From GCA-003244245 sp052390495 (GTDB taxonomy: Bacteria > Actinomycetota > Actinomycetes > Mycobacteriales > Pseudonocardiaceae), in contig JBQTGW010000219.1 in NCBI GenBank assembly GCA_052390495.1, positions 1 through 64,000 on the forward strand: a stretch of DNA of 64,000 nucleotides. Direction: 5' to 3'. The translations under genes and the position numbers were made by a program. Every line of letters begins with the position of its first letter. Positions within the stretch are counted from its first letter, which is position 1. Shown here piece by piece: positions 8,280 to 17,214 of the stretch. A model generated the notes under the pieces. The model was not told the origin of the DNA and made no database searches. It was given only the letters and a program-made list of their open reading frames with translations.

Positions 8280-8828
8280 TTAGACCCTCAGAAGGGCACG
8301 CAGCGGGCGAGCGGCCAACCGGTCCCGACCTCGCAGTGAGGCGATCTCCAGCACTACCGCGATCCCCTCGACCAGCACTCCAGCCCGCTCTACCAGGGCG
8401 CAGGCTGCAGCTAGCGTGCCCCCAGTGGCCATGACGTCGTCGACCACCAGTGCCCGCTGCCCGGGGCGAAGCACGCTGTCGGCGAGTTCCAGAGACGCGC
8501 TGCCGTACTCCAAGGCATACGCCTCACGATCCGCGACCACAGGAAGTTTGCCCGGCTTGCGGACCCCGACCACACCGGCGCCCAGCGCGTAGCCCGCAGC
8601 GGCCCCGAGCAAGAACCCGCGAGCCTCCACTCCGACAACCACGTCGATGTCCGGCGTCGATGTGATCAGCGCGTCGACGAGGGCGCGGAAAACAGTCGCG
8701 TCGGCGAACGCCGGAGCGAGGTCTCGGAAGAGCACCCCGGGTTCTGGAAAATCGGAGATCTCGCGGACCAGCGGCGCGAGCAAGGTCCGTAGATCGTTCA
8801 CGTTCGACCTGGGAAGCACCTTGCTCAC
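8280..8828 (-). CDS. apt: Adenine phosphoribosyltransferase
   Basis: The 182-residue enzyme salvages adenine to AMP using PRPP. The type I PRPP-binding loop ALVVDDVMATGGTLAAA is intact, and VGVEARGFLLGAAAGYALG and an N-terminal ISDFPEPGVLFRDLAP are family hallmarks. It lies between the kinase-like gene upstream (15 nt) and relA downstream, an order in which apt and relA are conserved neighbours across actinobacteria. Confidence 0.95.
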   Translation of the reverse strand: MSKVLPRSNVNDLRTLLAPLVREISDFPEPGVLFRDLAPAFADATVFRALVDALITSTPDIDVVVGVEARGFLLGAAAGYALGAGVVGVRKPGKLPVVADREAYALEYGSASLELADSVLRPGQRALVVDDVMATGGTLAAACALVERAGVLVEGIAVVLEIASLRGRDRLAARPLRALLRV

Positions 8829-8843
8829 CCTACTGGCGAGGCG

Positions 8844-10418
8844 TTACCAGCCCATGTCCCCAAAGGGCGAACCGTCGTGCTCCTCGTGTCCTGTCGACCA
8901 TTCCGGAATCGATGGTGTCAACTCCATCGATTCCTCGTTCCAAGGCTCCTGTGCCCAGGGAAATCCGGTCTCCGACCAGGGCTCCGGGCCGGCTTCGAGC
9001 TCCTCCGCACACTGTGCCGGGTGCTCGCTCCCTGGCGCAGTCTCGGGGTGAGTCGGGGGTGCTGACATCGGCTGGGCCGTCACCGGTTCCTCCGCCGCCG
9101 GAGCTGATCCCGTTGCCGGGGTGGACGGGGCCTGAGCCGGTGATTCCGGCTGGGTAGCGGTGGGCACATTCTCGAGAGAGGAGGCGACCTGGTGAGGCAC
9201 TGAGCTGGACAGCGATGCCGCGGCGGCCATCGTTTCCGGCTGAGCTGCGCTCGCCAAAGTCGACCCCACAGGTTCAGCCATCGCGACAGACTGCGGACCC
9301 GGTGCGGGATCCGATATCGGACTCTCTGTACCTGGCTGGCCCCCTGCCGAGCCACCAGCATCAGACGAGGGGGACGCCGGGAAGGTCCCTGCCGGTGGGT
9401 TCTCTTGTCCACGAGATCCGCCGATATCCGGCAGCACGCCGGCCTGTGGACTGGACAGCCCCGCAGCCATGACAAGTGCTCCGCCCAGTGCGGCGGTGAG
9501 CCGGATTGGCGGACGCTGCATCCGCTCCGCTGGGTCGCTCGGGCTGGCCGACACAGCCGCGCGGGGCAGGTGCGACGAGCTGGTCAGCAGACTGGTCAGC
9601 TCACGTCGACCACGATGTTCCCAGCCAGGGCCGAAAATGTGGCTCGCTACCTCATCGACCTGGGTGAGGAACTCGCGCGCGCTGGGCCGGCTCGCCATAT
9701 CCTTGGCAAGGCCGCGCTCCACGAGCTGGCGGACCGGCCCGGGTACCGCATCGAGCGGCGGAGCGCTGTACCAATGCAGTGCCGAGAGTCCAGCTGGGCT
9801 GTCCGCGTGGAACGGCGGTGCGCCAGCCAGGCATTCGAAGAAGGTGGCGGCGGCGGCATATACGTCTCCCGCTGGACTGGCGGGCCCGCCATTCCACTGC
9901 TCCGGGGCCAAGTAGAAGGGTGTCGACCAAGCGAGCAACCGCCGACTCCCGCGGGTGGAAAGTCCGAAGTCAACCAGCAGGACGCGACCAGAGCGAGTGA
10001 GGAGCACGTTTTCAGGCTTGAGGTCGCCGTGCGCCACGCCCATGGCGTGGCTCGCTGCCAGCCCGCGCAAGACTTCCTTGAGTACGACCACCGCGGCCTC
10101 CGTGACGATGGCACCTTCCTCGATGAGCAATGCCCGCAACGGAGTCCCGTCGACGTGATCGGCAACGACGACAGCCTGGTCACCGGACACCACGAACTCA
10201 CGGAGCCGCGCCACGCGGGCATCCCGCACCCGCGCGAGCTGACCGGCCTGCGCCGCGAATCGGGTCCGGAACTCGACGTCGGCGAGGAAGTCCTGGGAGA
10301 GGTAGGTGACCGAGACAAACCTGCGGGTGATGCGGTGGCGGGCAACTACCCGCTTCCCTACCAGGTCCGCGCGCACCTGCCGGACATGCACCAAACCCGG
10401 AAGGGCATATCCCGTCAT
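8844..10418 (-). CDS. Kinase-like membrane protein lacking the beta3 lysine
   Basis: The 524-residue protein starts at ATG 10418 behind GGGAGGAGCGGGAG. Residues 20-270 form a Hanks-type kinase fold: HGDLKPEN (130-137, with HGD for HRD), DFG (150-152), APEQWNG and SPAGDVYAAA. However, the usual VAIK strand reads VSVTYL (35-40), so the ATP-anchoring Lys is replaced by Thr, and no clear glycine-rich loop is seen. A hydrophobic segment near residues 310-330 could anchor it, and the rest is a long Ser/Pro/Ala/Gln-rich tail ending in an acidic Trp-rich segment. It stands where mycobacteria have a peptide-binding lipoprotein gene between secF and apt. It may be a pseudokinase or an atypical kinase. 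Confidence 0.8.
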   Translation of the reverse strand: MTGYALPGLVHVRQVRADLVGKRVVARHRITRRFVSVTYLSQDFLADVEFRTRFAAQAGQLARVRDARVARLREFVVSGDQAVVVADHVDGTPLRALLIEEGAIVTEAAVVVLKEVLRGLAASHAMGVAHGDLKPENVLLTRSGRVLLVDFGLSTRGSRRLLAWSTPFYLAPEQWNGGPASPAGDVYAAAATFFECLAGAPPFHADSPAGLSALHWYSAPPLDAVPGPVRQLVERGLAKDMASRPSAREFLTQVDEVASHIFGPGWEHRGRRELTSLLTSSSHLPRAAVSASPSDPAERMQRPPIRLTAALGGALVMAAGLSSPQAGVLPDIGGSRGQENPPAGTFPASPSSDAGGSAGGQPGTESPISDPAPGPQSVAMAEPVGSTLASAAQPETMAAAASLSSSVPHQVASSLENVPTATQPESPAQAPSTPATGSAPAAEEPVTAQPMSAPPTHPETAPGSEHPAQCAEELEAGPEPWSETGFPWAQEPWNEESMELTPSIPEWSTGHEEHDGSPFGDMGW

Positions 10419-10603
10419 CTCCCGCTCCTCCCTGCTGGCGACGCATCGCACGGCCGTCGCCAGATGTCAACCAGGCGCCCGCCCACTACCGAGCGTGCTA
10501 CCAAACAGGCCAACAGGCAAGGATCTAGCGTAACGAGTAGCCAACGCACATCAGAATTGGCGGATCAGTGTGAGCGAACGATTACTTGTAGTGACGAAAA
10601 TGC

Positions 10604-11830
10604 TCAACGCGGCTTGGGGCCAGCAGATCTGCCGCCCTTGCCCGACGGCCTGCCCCCCTTGCCGGCAGGGCGCCCACGAGGCCGCCCTGCCGATACAGAC
10701 TTGCCGACCCTGGCAGGTACGCCTGCCGCGGCTGCTGTCGACTCCTCACGACGGGTACCGGCCGGGGCAGGCGTTAGCGGCTCTTGGGGATCCCCGTCGG
10801 AATCCCCAGCACCGGCGACCTTCGCGGCCAGCTTGGCCCGGCGTTGGGCCACGCGCTCAGCCTGCTGTTGGTAACTGGGTTTACGCATCGTCAGATCCAC
10901 CAGCAGTGGTGTCGCCAAGAAGATCGAAGATGATGCCCCGGCCAGGATGCCGACCATCTGGACGAGGGCGAGGTCCTTGAGCGTGCCGACGCCGAGTAGG
11001 CCAACCCCGACCACCAGCAGCCCGACCACCGGGAGCACCGCGATCAGCGAGGTGTTGATCGAACGCATCAGGGTCTGGTTGACCGCGAGATTGGCCGCCT
11101 CGCCATAGGTCCGTCGGGTCAGCCCGAGCAGCCCGCGAGTGTTCTCCTGCACCTTGTCGAATACCACAACCGTGTCGTAAAGCGAGAACCCCAGGATGGT
11201 CAGCAGGCCGATGACCGAGGCGGGGGTCACCTCGAAGCCGACCAGCGAGTAGATGCCTGCGGTCACCAGTACGTCGTGAATGAGCGCCACGAGAGCCGCC
11301 AGCGCCATCCGCGGCTCGAAGTACAGCGCCAGGAACACGGTCACCAGGACGAGGAACACCAGCAGCGCGATCAACGCTTTCTTACTGATCTCCCCGCCCC
11401 AGGTGGCGCTCACGGCACTATCGCTGATCGCCTGTGCGCTGGGCTGCCCGTTACTCCCGAGCGGTTGCAGCTGCTCGAACAGGGTATCCTTCAGCGCAAA
11501 CGTGGTCCGAGCGTCCAGTGTGTCGGAGCGGATCAGGATGCTCGCCGCGTCCCCAGTGCCGACCGTCTGCACCGACTTCGGCGGCTGGCCAATCGCCTCG
11601 CTGAAGACCTGCTCCACCTGCTCGGCGCTGATCGGGCCGTTCGCCCCCGCGACCGGAAGCTGGACCCGGGTGCCACCCTCAAAGTCGATGCCGAGGTTGA
11701 ACCCACGCAGCAGGATCGAACCGAGGCAGACCGCGACAAGCACCGCGGTGAGCACGTACCACAACCGCCGCCGCCCGACGATGTCGAACGCACCAGTCCC
11801 GCTGTAGAGCCCCCGCAGTACTCCTGCCAT
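10604..11830 (-). CDS. secF: Protein translocase subunit SecF
   Basis: This 408-residue membrane protein works with SecD and YajC to help Sec-dependent export using the proton-motive force. It has NLGIDFEGGTRVQL after the first membrane segment and the conserved GFSLYDTVVVFDKVQEN in the fourth. The C-terminus carries a basic Gly/Pro/Lys-rich tail of about 40 residues. I prefer ATG 11830, which lies about 9 nt after GGGAAGG; a GTG at 11839 is the alternative and overlaps secD by 8 nt. It is downstream of secD in the yajC-secD-secF operon. Confidence 0.93.
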   Translation of the reverse strand: MAGVLRGLYSGTGAFDIVGRRRLWYVLTAVLVAVCLGSILLRGFNLGIDFEGGTRVQLPVAGANGPISAEQVEQVFSEAIGQPPKSVQTVGTGDAASILIRSDTLDARTTFALKDTLFEQLQPLGSNGQPSAQAISDSAVSATWGGEISKKALIALLVFLVLVTVFLALYFEPRMALAALVALIHDVLVTAGIYSLVGFEVTPASVIGLLTILGFSLYDTVVVFDKVQENTRGLLGLTRRTYGEAANLAVNQTLMRSINTSLIAVLPVVGLLVVGVGLLGVGTLKDLALVQMVGILAGASSSIFLATPLLVDLTMRKPSYQQQAERVAQRRAKLAAKVAGAGDSDGDPQEPLTPAPAGTRREESTAAAAGVPARVGKSVSAGRPRGRPAGKGGRPSGKGGRSAGPKPR

Positions 11831-11831
11831 C

Positions 11832-13649
11832 TCAGGCACCCTTCCCCGCCGTCGCCAACTCTGCCCGGCTCCGCTCCCCGGCCCGCTGCGCGGCTCCTAG
11901 CCCGGACAGCCCCGGCCGGGAAAGCACGCGGGACTTCGATGCCATCGCCACCAGCGGATGCGTCACCAGGAAGACCACGATCAGATCCAGCACGGTCGAC
12001 ATGCCGAGGGTGAACGCAAAGCCCCTGACCTGCCCGACCGCGAGGAGGTACAGCACCGCCGCGGCCAGGAAACTGACCGCGTCCGCCGAAAGAATCGTGC
12101 GCCGGGACCGGACCCAGGCGTGCGGGACCGCTGACCGGAAGGTTCGGCCGTCCCGCATCTCGTCCTTGAGACGTTCGAAGAAAATCACGAACGAGTCCGC
12201 GGTGATGCCGATGGCCACGATGAAGCCGGCGACACCGGCCAGGTCGAGGGTGAACCCGATCCACCGTCCGAGCAGCACCAGCATGGCGTAGACGATCAGT
12301 CCCGACAGCGCTAGGGACAGGATCGTCAGTATCCCCAGAAGCCGGTAGTAAAAGAGGCAGTAGAGGAATACCACGGCCAACCCGATCGCCCCGGCGAGCA
12401 GGCCAGCGCGCAGAGAAGCCAGACCCAGAGTGGCCGAGACGGTCTCGGACTCGGAAGCCTCGAAAGACAGCGGCAAGGCGCCGAACTTGAGCACGTCAGC
12501 CAGATTCTTGGCCTCAACCTGGGTGAACTGTCCAGTGATCTGGGTCCGCTCACCGGGCGGGATCGGCCCAGTGATCCGCGGTGGCGACACGACTTCGGTG
12601 TCCAGCACGAACGCGGCCTGCTCGCCGACATTCTGGGCAGTGAATCTCCCCCAGACGTCCTCGCCCTCGCGGTCGAAGTCCAAGTTCACCTCATACCCCG
12701 GGCCCGTCGTACTTGGCCCCGACGATGCGTCGACGATCCGCTCACCGGACAGGAAGGCGGGGCCGAGCAGGAACTTGGCTGTGCCGTCCTGGTCGCAGGT
12801 GACCAGCGGCAGGTTCGGGTCGTCGTTACCGCGCAGCGGGTTGGGGACCGCGCAGTTCAGGGCGGCCAGCGCCTGCTGCTGGACGGCGGGGTCCTCGCTT
12901 TGCAGCACAGCACGAGCCTGCTGGATCTGCTCGGCTACACCCGGGTCAGCTGGAGCCTCCGGAACCTCACCCACCGGAGGCGGCGAACTGGTCGGGGGTG
13001 GGGCGGGCGGGGCGGGCTCACTCGATGGTTGGGCCCGCTCCGGTAGTGCCCGCTGCGGAGCGACCGGGACCGACTCCCCCTCGGGAACCGGTGGCTGCTC
13101 GGGCACGGTGGTCGGTTCAGACGCAGTGGTGGGTTCAGACGCAGTGGTCGGTGGGGAGTCCGAAGGGGCTGGACCGCCACCGCCTGGTTCCGGTGTCGTG
13201 GGGATTGCCTCGGGTGGCGGCCCAGCCGCCTGCTGAGTGATCACCTGCCGGAAGTACAGCTTGGCGGTCTGCCCGAGCGTGCGGGCCTGGTCACCATTCT
13301 CACCGGGCACCGTAATGATCAAATTCGTGCCGTCGAGAATGACCTCCGCGCCGCTGACGCCGATGCCGTTGACCCGCTCCTCAATGATCTGGCGAGCCTG
13401 TTCGAGGGACTCCTGGGGCGGTTCCTGGCCGTCGACGGTGCGCGCGGTCAGCGTCACCCGTGTGCCGCCTTGTAGATCGATACCCAGCTTGGGCGTTGGA
13501 TCTCCGCCACCAGTGAAGAAGACCAGGGAATACAGCACGGCGACAATTCCGACGAAGATCGCCAGGTTGCGCCGGGGGCGGACCTGCCCGGCCGGTGGTG
13601 CCACGGTGAGTGGTTCTCCTCGTTCAGGGCCAACTGCGCCAGGCGCCAT
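11832..13649 (-). CDS. secD: Protein translocase subunit SecD
   Basis: The 605-residue protein has an N-terminal membrane segment (about 28-46), then LGIDLQGGTRVTLTAR, a large extracytoplasmic part and a C-terminal block of five membrane segments including GITADSFVIFFERLKDEM. A Pro/Thr/Glu-rich insertion of about 80 residues (about 150-230, with repeated ASEPTT) interrupts the extracytoplasmic P1 domain, as in other actinobacterial SecD proteins. It acts with SecF in the Sec translocon. Confidence 0.94.
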   Translation of the reverse strand: MAPGAVGPERGEPLTVAPPAGQVRPRRNLAIFVGIVAVLYSLVFFTGGGDPTPKLGIDLQGGTRVTLTARTVDGQEPPQESLEQARQIIEERVNGIGVSGAEVILDGTNLIITVPGENGDQARTLGQTAKLYFRQVITQQAAGPPPEAIPTTPEPGGGGPAPSDSPPTTASEPTTASEPTTVPEQPPVPEGESVPVAPQRALPERAQPSSEPAPPAPPPTSSPPPVGEVPEAPADPGVAEQIQQARAVLQSEDPAVQQQALAALNCAVPNPLRGNDDPNLPLVTCDQDGTAKFLLGPAFLSGERIVDASSGPSTTGPGYEVNLDFDREGEDVWGRFTAQNVGEQAAFVLDTEVVSPPRITGPIPPGERTQITGQFTQVEAKNLADVLKFGALPLSFEASESETVSATLGLASLRAGLLAGAIGLAVVFLYCLFYYRLLGILTILSLALSGLIVYAMLVLLGRWIGFTLDLAGVAGFIVAIGITADSFVIFFERLKDEMRDGRTFRSAVPHAWVRSRRTILSADAVSFLAAAVLYLLAVGQVRGFAFTLGMSTVLDLIVVFLVTHPLVAMASKSRVLSRPGLSGLGAAQRAGERSRAELATAGKGA

Positions 13650-13739
13650 GTCCGGCGGCCTGCGGTGGCCCCCACTGTGCCAGTGCCGTCACCGGCACGG
13701 ATCGTGGGGACCGGCTGCGCAGCGTACCTGCCCGCCAGC

Positions 13740-14114
13740 TCAGAGCCGATCGGTGCGGGCACCGTTGTCGAGGGGAGGCACAGGCCGCTCCGAAACACCG
13801 TCGGCATCGCCGGACCCGCCATCGCCGGACCCGCCATCGTCGGCTGCCACCTCGTCGGTGACCTTTTCCCGGATCGCCAAGCGCAACCAGGTGGTGCGTA
13901 CGCCCAAGCCGATCTCGAGGTCGACGGTGCGCTCGTCCGCGGTACCTACAACGGTCGCGAATAGGCCCGAGGTGGTGACAACCCGGTCCCCCACGGTCAG
14001 CGAGTCTTGCAGCAGTTGCGCCTCGGCCATCGCGCGCTTCTGCCGACGCGATCCGAGGATCAGCGGAAGCGCGAGCGCCGCAATTAACAATAGGGGCAGG
14101 AGCAGGGGGTCCAT
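13740..14114 (-). CDS. yajC: Preprotein translocase subunit YajC
   Basis: The 124-residue protein has one N-terminal membrane helix (LLLPLLLIAALALPLIL) followed by KRAMAEAQLLQDSLTVGD and RVVTTSGLFATVVG, the YajC core. It is the first gene of yajC-secD-secF and forms a complex with SecDF. The C-terminal tail is acidic and repetitive (DDGGSGDGGSGDADG). Confidence 0.9.
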   Translation of the reverse strand: MDPLLLPLLLIAALALPLILGSRRQKRAMAEAQLLQDSLTVGDRVVTTSGLFATVVGTADERTVDLEIGLGVRTTWLRLAIREKVTDEVAADDGGSGDGGSGDADGVSERPVPPLDNGARTDRL

Positions 14115-14157
14115 AGTTCTCCGATCACATCAACATCGCTGCATCGAGTGTGCCAGG

Positions 14158-15198
14158 TCAGCTTTCGAACAGCGTCGGCGCGGACTCTGCGCCAGCCGCG
14201 ACCGGCGGTTGCATGCCCAGGTGTCGCCACGCTGCGGCGGTGGCCACTCGGCCCCGCGGGGTGCGGGCGAGCATGCCAGCCCGCACCAGAAACGGCTCGC
14301 ACACCTCCTCCACGGTAGCTGGCTCCTCCCCGACTGCAACGGCGATGGTAGACACCCCCACCGGCCCGCCACCGAATGAGCGCACCAACGTGGTGAGCAC
14401 CGCACGGTCCAACCGGTCCAGCCCGAGGTCGTCGACGTCGTAAACGGCCAGGCCGGCGCGGGCCACCTCAAGGGTGATCGCGCCGTCTGCCCGGACCTCG
14501 GCGTAGTCACGAACCCGGCGCAGCAGCCGGTTGGCGATCCGGGGCGTGCCGCGGGAACGGGCCGCGATCTCGGCGCCACCCTCAGGGTGCAGGTCCACGC
14601 CGAGGATGGCGGCCGAACGACGCAGCACCAACTCCAGTTCGCCGGGTTCGTAGAACTCCATATGCGCGGTGAACCCGAACCGGTCGCGTAGCGGGCTGGT
14701 CAGCGCGCCGGACCGGGTGGTGGCCCCCACCAGCGTGAACGGGGCGATGTCCAGCGGGATCGAGGTGGCCCCCGGACCCTTGCCGACCACGACGTCGACC
14801 CGGAAGTCCTCCATCGCGAGGTAGAGCATCTCCTCGGCAGGCCGGGCTACCCGGTGGATCTCGTCGATGAACAACACGTCACCCTCGACTAGGTTGGACA
14901 GCATGGCGGCGAGGTCCCCGGCGCGCTCCAGCGCCGGCCCTGAGGTGATTCGGATCGCGCTACCCAGCTCCGCGGCAATGATCATGGCGAGGCTCGTCTT
15001 GCCCAGCCCTGGCGGACCGGAAAGCAGCACATGATCTGGCGCGGCGCCACGTCGCCGGGCGCCCTCCAGCACCAGCTCCAGCTGCTCGCGGACCCGGGCT
15101 TGCCCGATGAACTCGGGCAGCCGACGCGGCCGCAGGGTGGTCTCCAATTCGACGTCTGCGGGGTCCACCGCGGTGGAGAGCGGTCCTTGCGTGGTCAC
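14158..15198 (-). CDS. ruvB: Holliday junction branch migration ATPase RuvB
   Basis: The 346-residue AAA+ motor shows Walker A GPPGLGKTSLAMII, Walker B DVLFIDEIHRVAR, sensor GATTRSGALTSPLRDRFG and a C-terminal winged helix (FLVRAGMLARTPRGRVATAA). It drives branch migration together with RuvA. It starts at GTG 15198, whose GTGA overlaps the ruvA stop, so ruvC-ruvA-ruvB form one coupled operon. A LexA-like box precedes ruvC. Confidence 0.96.
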   Translation of the reverse strand: MTTQGPLSTAVDPADVELETTLRPRRLPEFIGQARVREQLELVLEGARRRGAAPDHVLLSGPPGLGKTSLAMIIAAELGSAIRITSGPALERAGDLAAMLSNLVEGDVLFIDEIHRVARPAEEMLYLAMEDFRVDVVVGKGPGATSIPLDIAPFTLVGATTRSGALTSPLRDRFGFTAHMEFYEPGELELVLRRSAAILGVDLHPEGGAEIAARSRGTPRIANRLLRRVRDYAEVRADGAITLEVARAGLAVYDVDDLGLDRLDRAVLTTLVRSFGGGPVGVSTIAVAVGEEPATVEEVCEPFLVRAGMLARTPRGRVATAAAWRHLGMQPPVAAGAESAPTLFES

Positions 15199-15800
15199 CG
15201 ATTGCGTCCCAGCCGAGTCAGCGCGCCGCGCAACACCTCCGACATGTCGCGAGTGTCGGTGCCTGCGGAGTCGGCCAACACCGCCTCCACGGCCTGCTCA
15301 GCCTGCCGGGCCGCGAACCCGAGCCCGACCAGCGCTTCGGCCACCTGGGTACGCACCGCCCCAGCGCCGCCCGCAACAGGTGCCGCGGCGGTGGGCTGGG
15401 GCACCCCGACCTTGTCCCGCAGCTCCACCACGAGCCGCTCCGCACCCTTGCGCCCGATGCCGGGGACCCGGGTGAGCACGGTGAGGTCTCCCCCGCTCAA
15501 CGCCATGCGCAGGGTGTCCGGCTCCAGCACCGCGAGCATGGCCAGCGCGAGCCGCGGCCCCACCCCGGAGACGGTCTGCAACAACACGAACAGCTCGCGG
15601 GCCGCCCCGTCGGCGAAGCCGTAGAGCGTCAGCGAGTCCTCCCGCACCACCAGCGACGTGGCGAGCCGGGCCTGCTCACCGCGGCGCAGCGTGGCCAGGG
15701 TCGCGGGGACGGCGTGCACGGCCAGCCCGACCCCCCCGACCTCGACCACGACGTGGTCCAGCCCCACCGAGAGCACCTCACCGCGTACCGAGGAGATCAC
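15195..15800 (-). CDS. ruvA: Holliday junction DNA-binding protein RuvA
   Basis: The 201-residue protein has an N-terminal OB domain and two helix-hairpin-helix motifs, LQTVSGVGPRLALAMLA and LTRVPGIGRKGAERLVVEL, then a C-terminal three-helix domain that contacts RuvB. It forms the tetramer that holds the four-way junction. The ATG overlaps the stop of ruvC (ATGA). Confidence 0.95.
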   Translation of the reverse strand: MISSVRGEVLSVGLDHVVVEVGGVGLAVHAVPATLATLRRGEQARLATSLVVREDSLTLYGFADGAARELFVLLQTVSGVGPRLALAMLAVLEPDTLRMALSGGDLTVLTRVPGIGRKGAERLVVELRDKVGVPQPTAAAPVAGGAGAVRTQVAEALVGLGFAARQAEQAVEAVLADSAGTDTRDMSEVLRGALTRLGRNR

Positions 15801-16372
15801 TGCGTCCGCCCAGCCTCACGTACCGCTGCGGCCAGCCGGGCGCGGTGGGTTCGAGCGAGCTGCGCCGAGCGGGCCTGCGCCTGGGCCAGCCGCGCCGTCA
15901 TCGGGGCCCGCCACAGGTGGCAGATCGCCAGCGCCAACGCGTCCGCGGCGTCTGCCGGTCGTGGCTTGGCAGGCAGTGCGAGCAACCGAGTGATCATGGT
16001 GGTCACCTGCTCCTTACCGGCCCGCCCAGACCCGGTGACCGCGGCCTTGACCTCGCTGGGCGTGTGGAACACCACCGGCAGTCCGCGGCGGGCCGCGACC
16101 AAAGCAACAACCCCGCCCACCTGGGCGGTTCCCATCGCGGTCCGCACATTGTGCTGGCTGAACACCCGCTCCACCGCGACGGCGTCCGGGCGGTGCTCGG
16201 CCATCCAGCGCTCCACGACATCGGCTACCGCGACCAAGCGCGCGCCAAGGTCCACATCAGGAGGGGTACGCACGACGTCGACCGCCACGCAGCTGACCGT
16301 CCGCCCGGAGCCGCCGTCGACCACCCCGAGGCCACAGCGAGTGAGCCCGGGGTCCACACCCAGCACCCGCAC
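15797..16372 (-). CDS. ruvC: Crossover junction endodeoxyribonuclease RuvC
   Basis: The nuclease has 191 residues when started at GTG 16372, which AGGAGG precedes by 5 nt; a longer frame to 16399 lacks such a site. It begins VRVLGVDPGLTRCGLGVVD, holding the first catalytic Asp, and ends with DAADALALAICHLW, holding the paired acidic residues. It resolves Holliday junctions and heads the ruvCAB operon. A LexA-like box lies 20 nt upstream. Confidence 0.95.
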   Translation of the reverse strand: MRVLGVDPGLTRCGLGVVDGGSGRTVSCVAVDVVRTPPDVDLGARLVAVADVVERWMAEHRPDAVAVERVFSQHNVRTAMGTAQVGGVVALVAARRGLPVVFHTPSEVKAAVTGSGRAGKEQVTTMITRLLALPAKPRPADAADALALAICHLWRAPMTARLAQAQARSAQLARTHRARLAAAVREAGRTQ

Positions 16373-16391
16373 CAACACCTCCTCGCCACGG

Positions 16392-16407
16392 GGGAACACC
16401 CGTTCGA
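16392..16407. promoter_or_regulatory. Probable LexA (SOS) box upstream of ruvC
   Basis: Read on the minus strand the site is TCGAACGGGTGTTCCC. It keeps TCGAAC-N4-GTTC and differs from the full palindrome only at the last two positions. It lies 20 nt before the ruvC GTG. SOS control of ruvC is known in mycobacteria, and this site fits that. Confidence 0.7.
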
Positions 16408-16464
16408 AGCCTAATGCCGCTCCCTCAGTGTCCCGAGCTCCGACACACCGCGCTACCGCGACGC

Positions 16465-17214
16465 TCAGCCGACTTCGGCGAGCACGTCGTCTGGGATGTC
16501 GCAGTTGGCGTAGACATTCTGGACGTCGTCGCAGTCCTCAAGGGCGTCGATCAGCTTGAGCACCTTGCGGGCGGCGTCGGGGTCCAGTGGGGTGCTCGCC
16601 GAGGGCAGGAAGCTCGCGTCGGCCGAGTCGTAGTCGATGCCGGCGTGTTGCAACGCGGTACGCACCGCTACGAGGTCGGTCGCCTCGGAGACCACCTCGA
16701 AGGACTCGCCCAGGTCGTTGACCTCCTCGGCGCCCGCATCGAGCACCGCGGCCAGCACGTCGTCCTCGGACCCGGCCTGCTGCGGCACGATCACCACGCC
16801 CTTACGGCTGAACAGGAAGGACACCGACCCGGGGTCGGCCATCGTGCCACCGTTGCGGGTCATCGCGGTGCGCACCTCGGAAGCGGCCCGGTTGCGGTTG
16901 TCGGTGAGGCACTCGACGAGTAGTGCGACCCCGCCGGGACCGTATCCCTCGTACATGATCGTCTGGTAATCGGCGCCGCCGGCATCGGCACCGGAACCGC
17001 GCTTGACGGCCCGGTCGATGTTCTCAGTGGGCACCGAGCTCTTGCGCGCCTTCTGGATCGCGTCATACAGCGTCGGGTTGCCGTCGGGGTCACCACCACC
17101 GAGGCGGGCCGCCACCTCGACATTCTTGATCAGTTTCGCGAAAAGTTTGCCGCGCTTGGCGTCGACCACGGCCTTCTTGTGCTTGGTGGTCGCCCATTTC
17201 GAGTGGCCGCTCAT
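16465..17214 (-). CDS. YebC/PmpR-family protein
   Basis: The 249-residue protein begins MSGHSKWATTKHKKAVVDAK, the invariant YebC N-terminus, and contains GYGPGGVALLVECLTDNRNR. Family members are described as DNA-binding regulators or, more recently, translation factors that relieve stalling at proline runs. It overlaps the pdxT stop by 4 nt and lies 92 nt before ruvC, the usual pdxT-yebC-ruvC order. Confidence 0.93.
   Translation of the reverse strand: MSGHSKWATTKHKKAVVDAKRGKLFAKLIKNVEVAARLGGGDPDGNPTLYDAIQKARKSSVPTENIDRAVKRGSGADAGGADYQTIMYEGYGPGGVALLVECLTDNRNRAASEVRTAMTRNGGTMADPGSVSFLFSRKGVVIVPQQAGSEDDVLAAVLDAGAEEVNDLGESFEVVSEATDLVAVRTALQHAGIDYDSADASFLPSASTPLDPDAARKVLKLIDALEDCDDVQNVYANCDIPDDVLAEVG

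Noticed and set aside
9405..10874. 489-residue plus-strand frame across the kinase and secF genes
   Set aside because: It spans two unrelated conserved genes on the opposite strand and has no recognisable domain.
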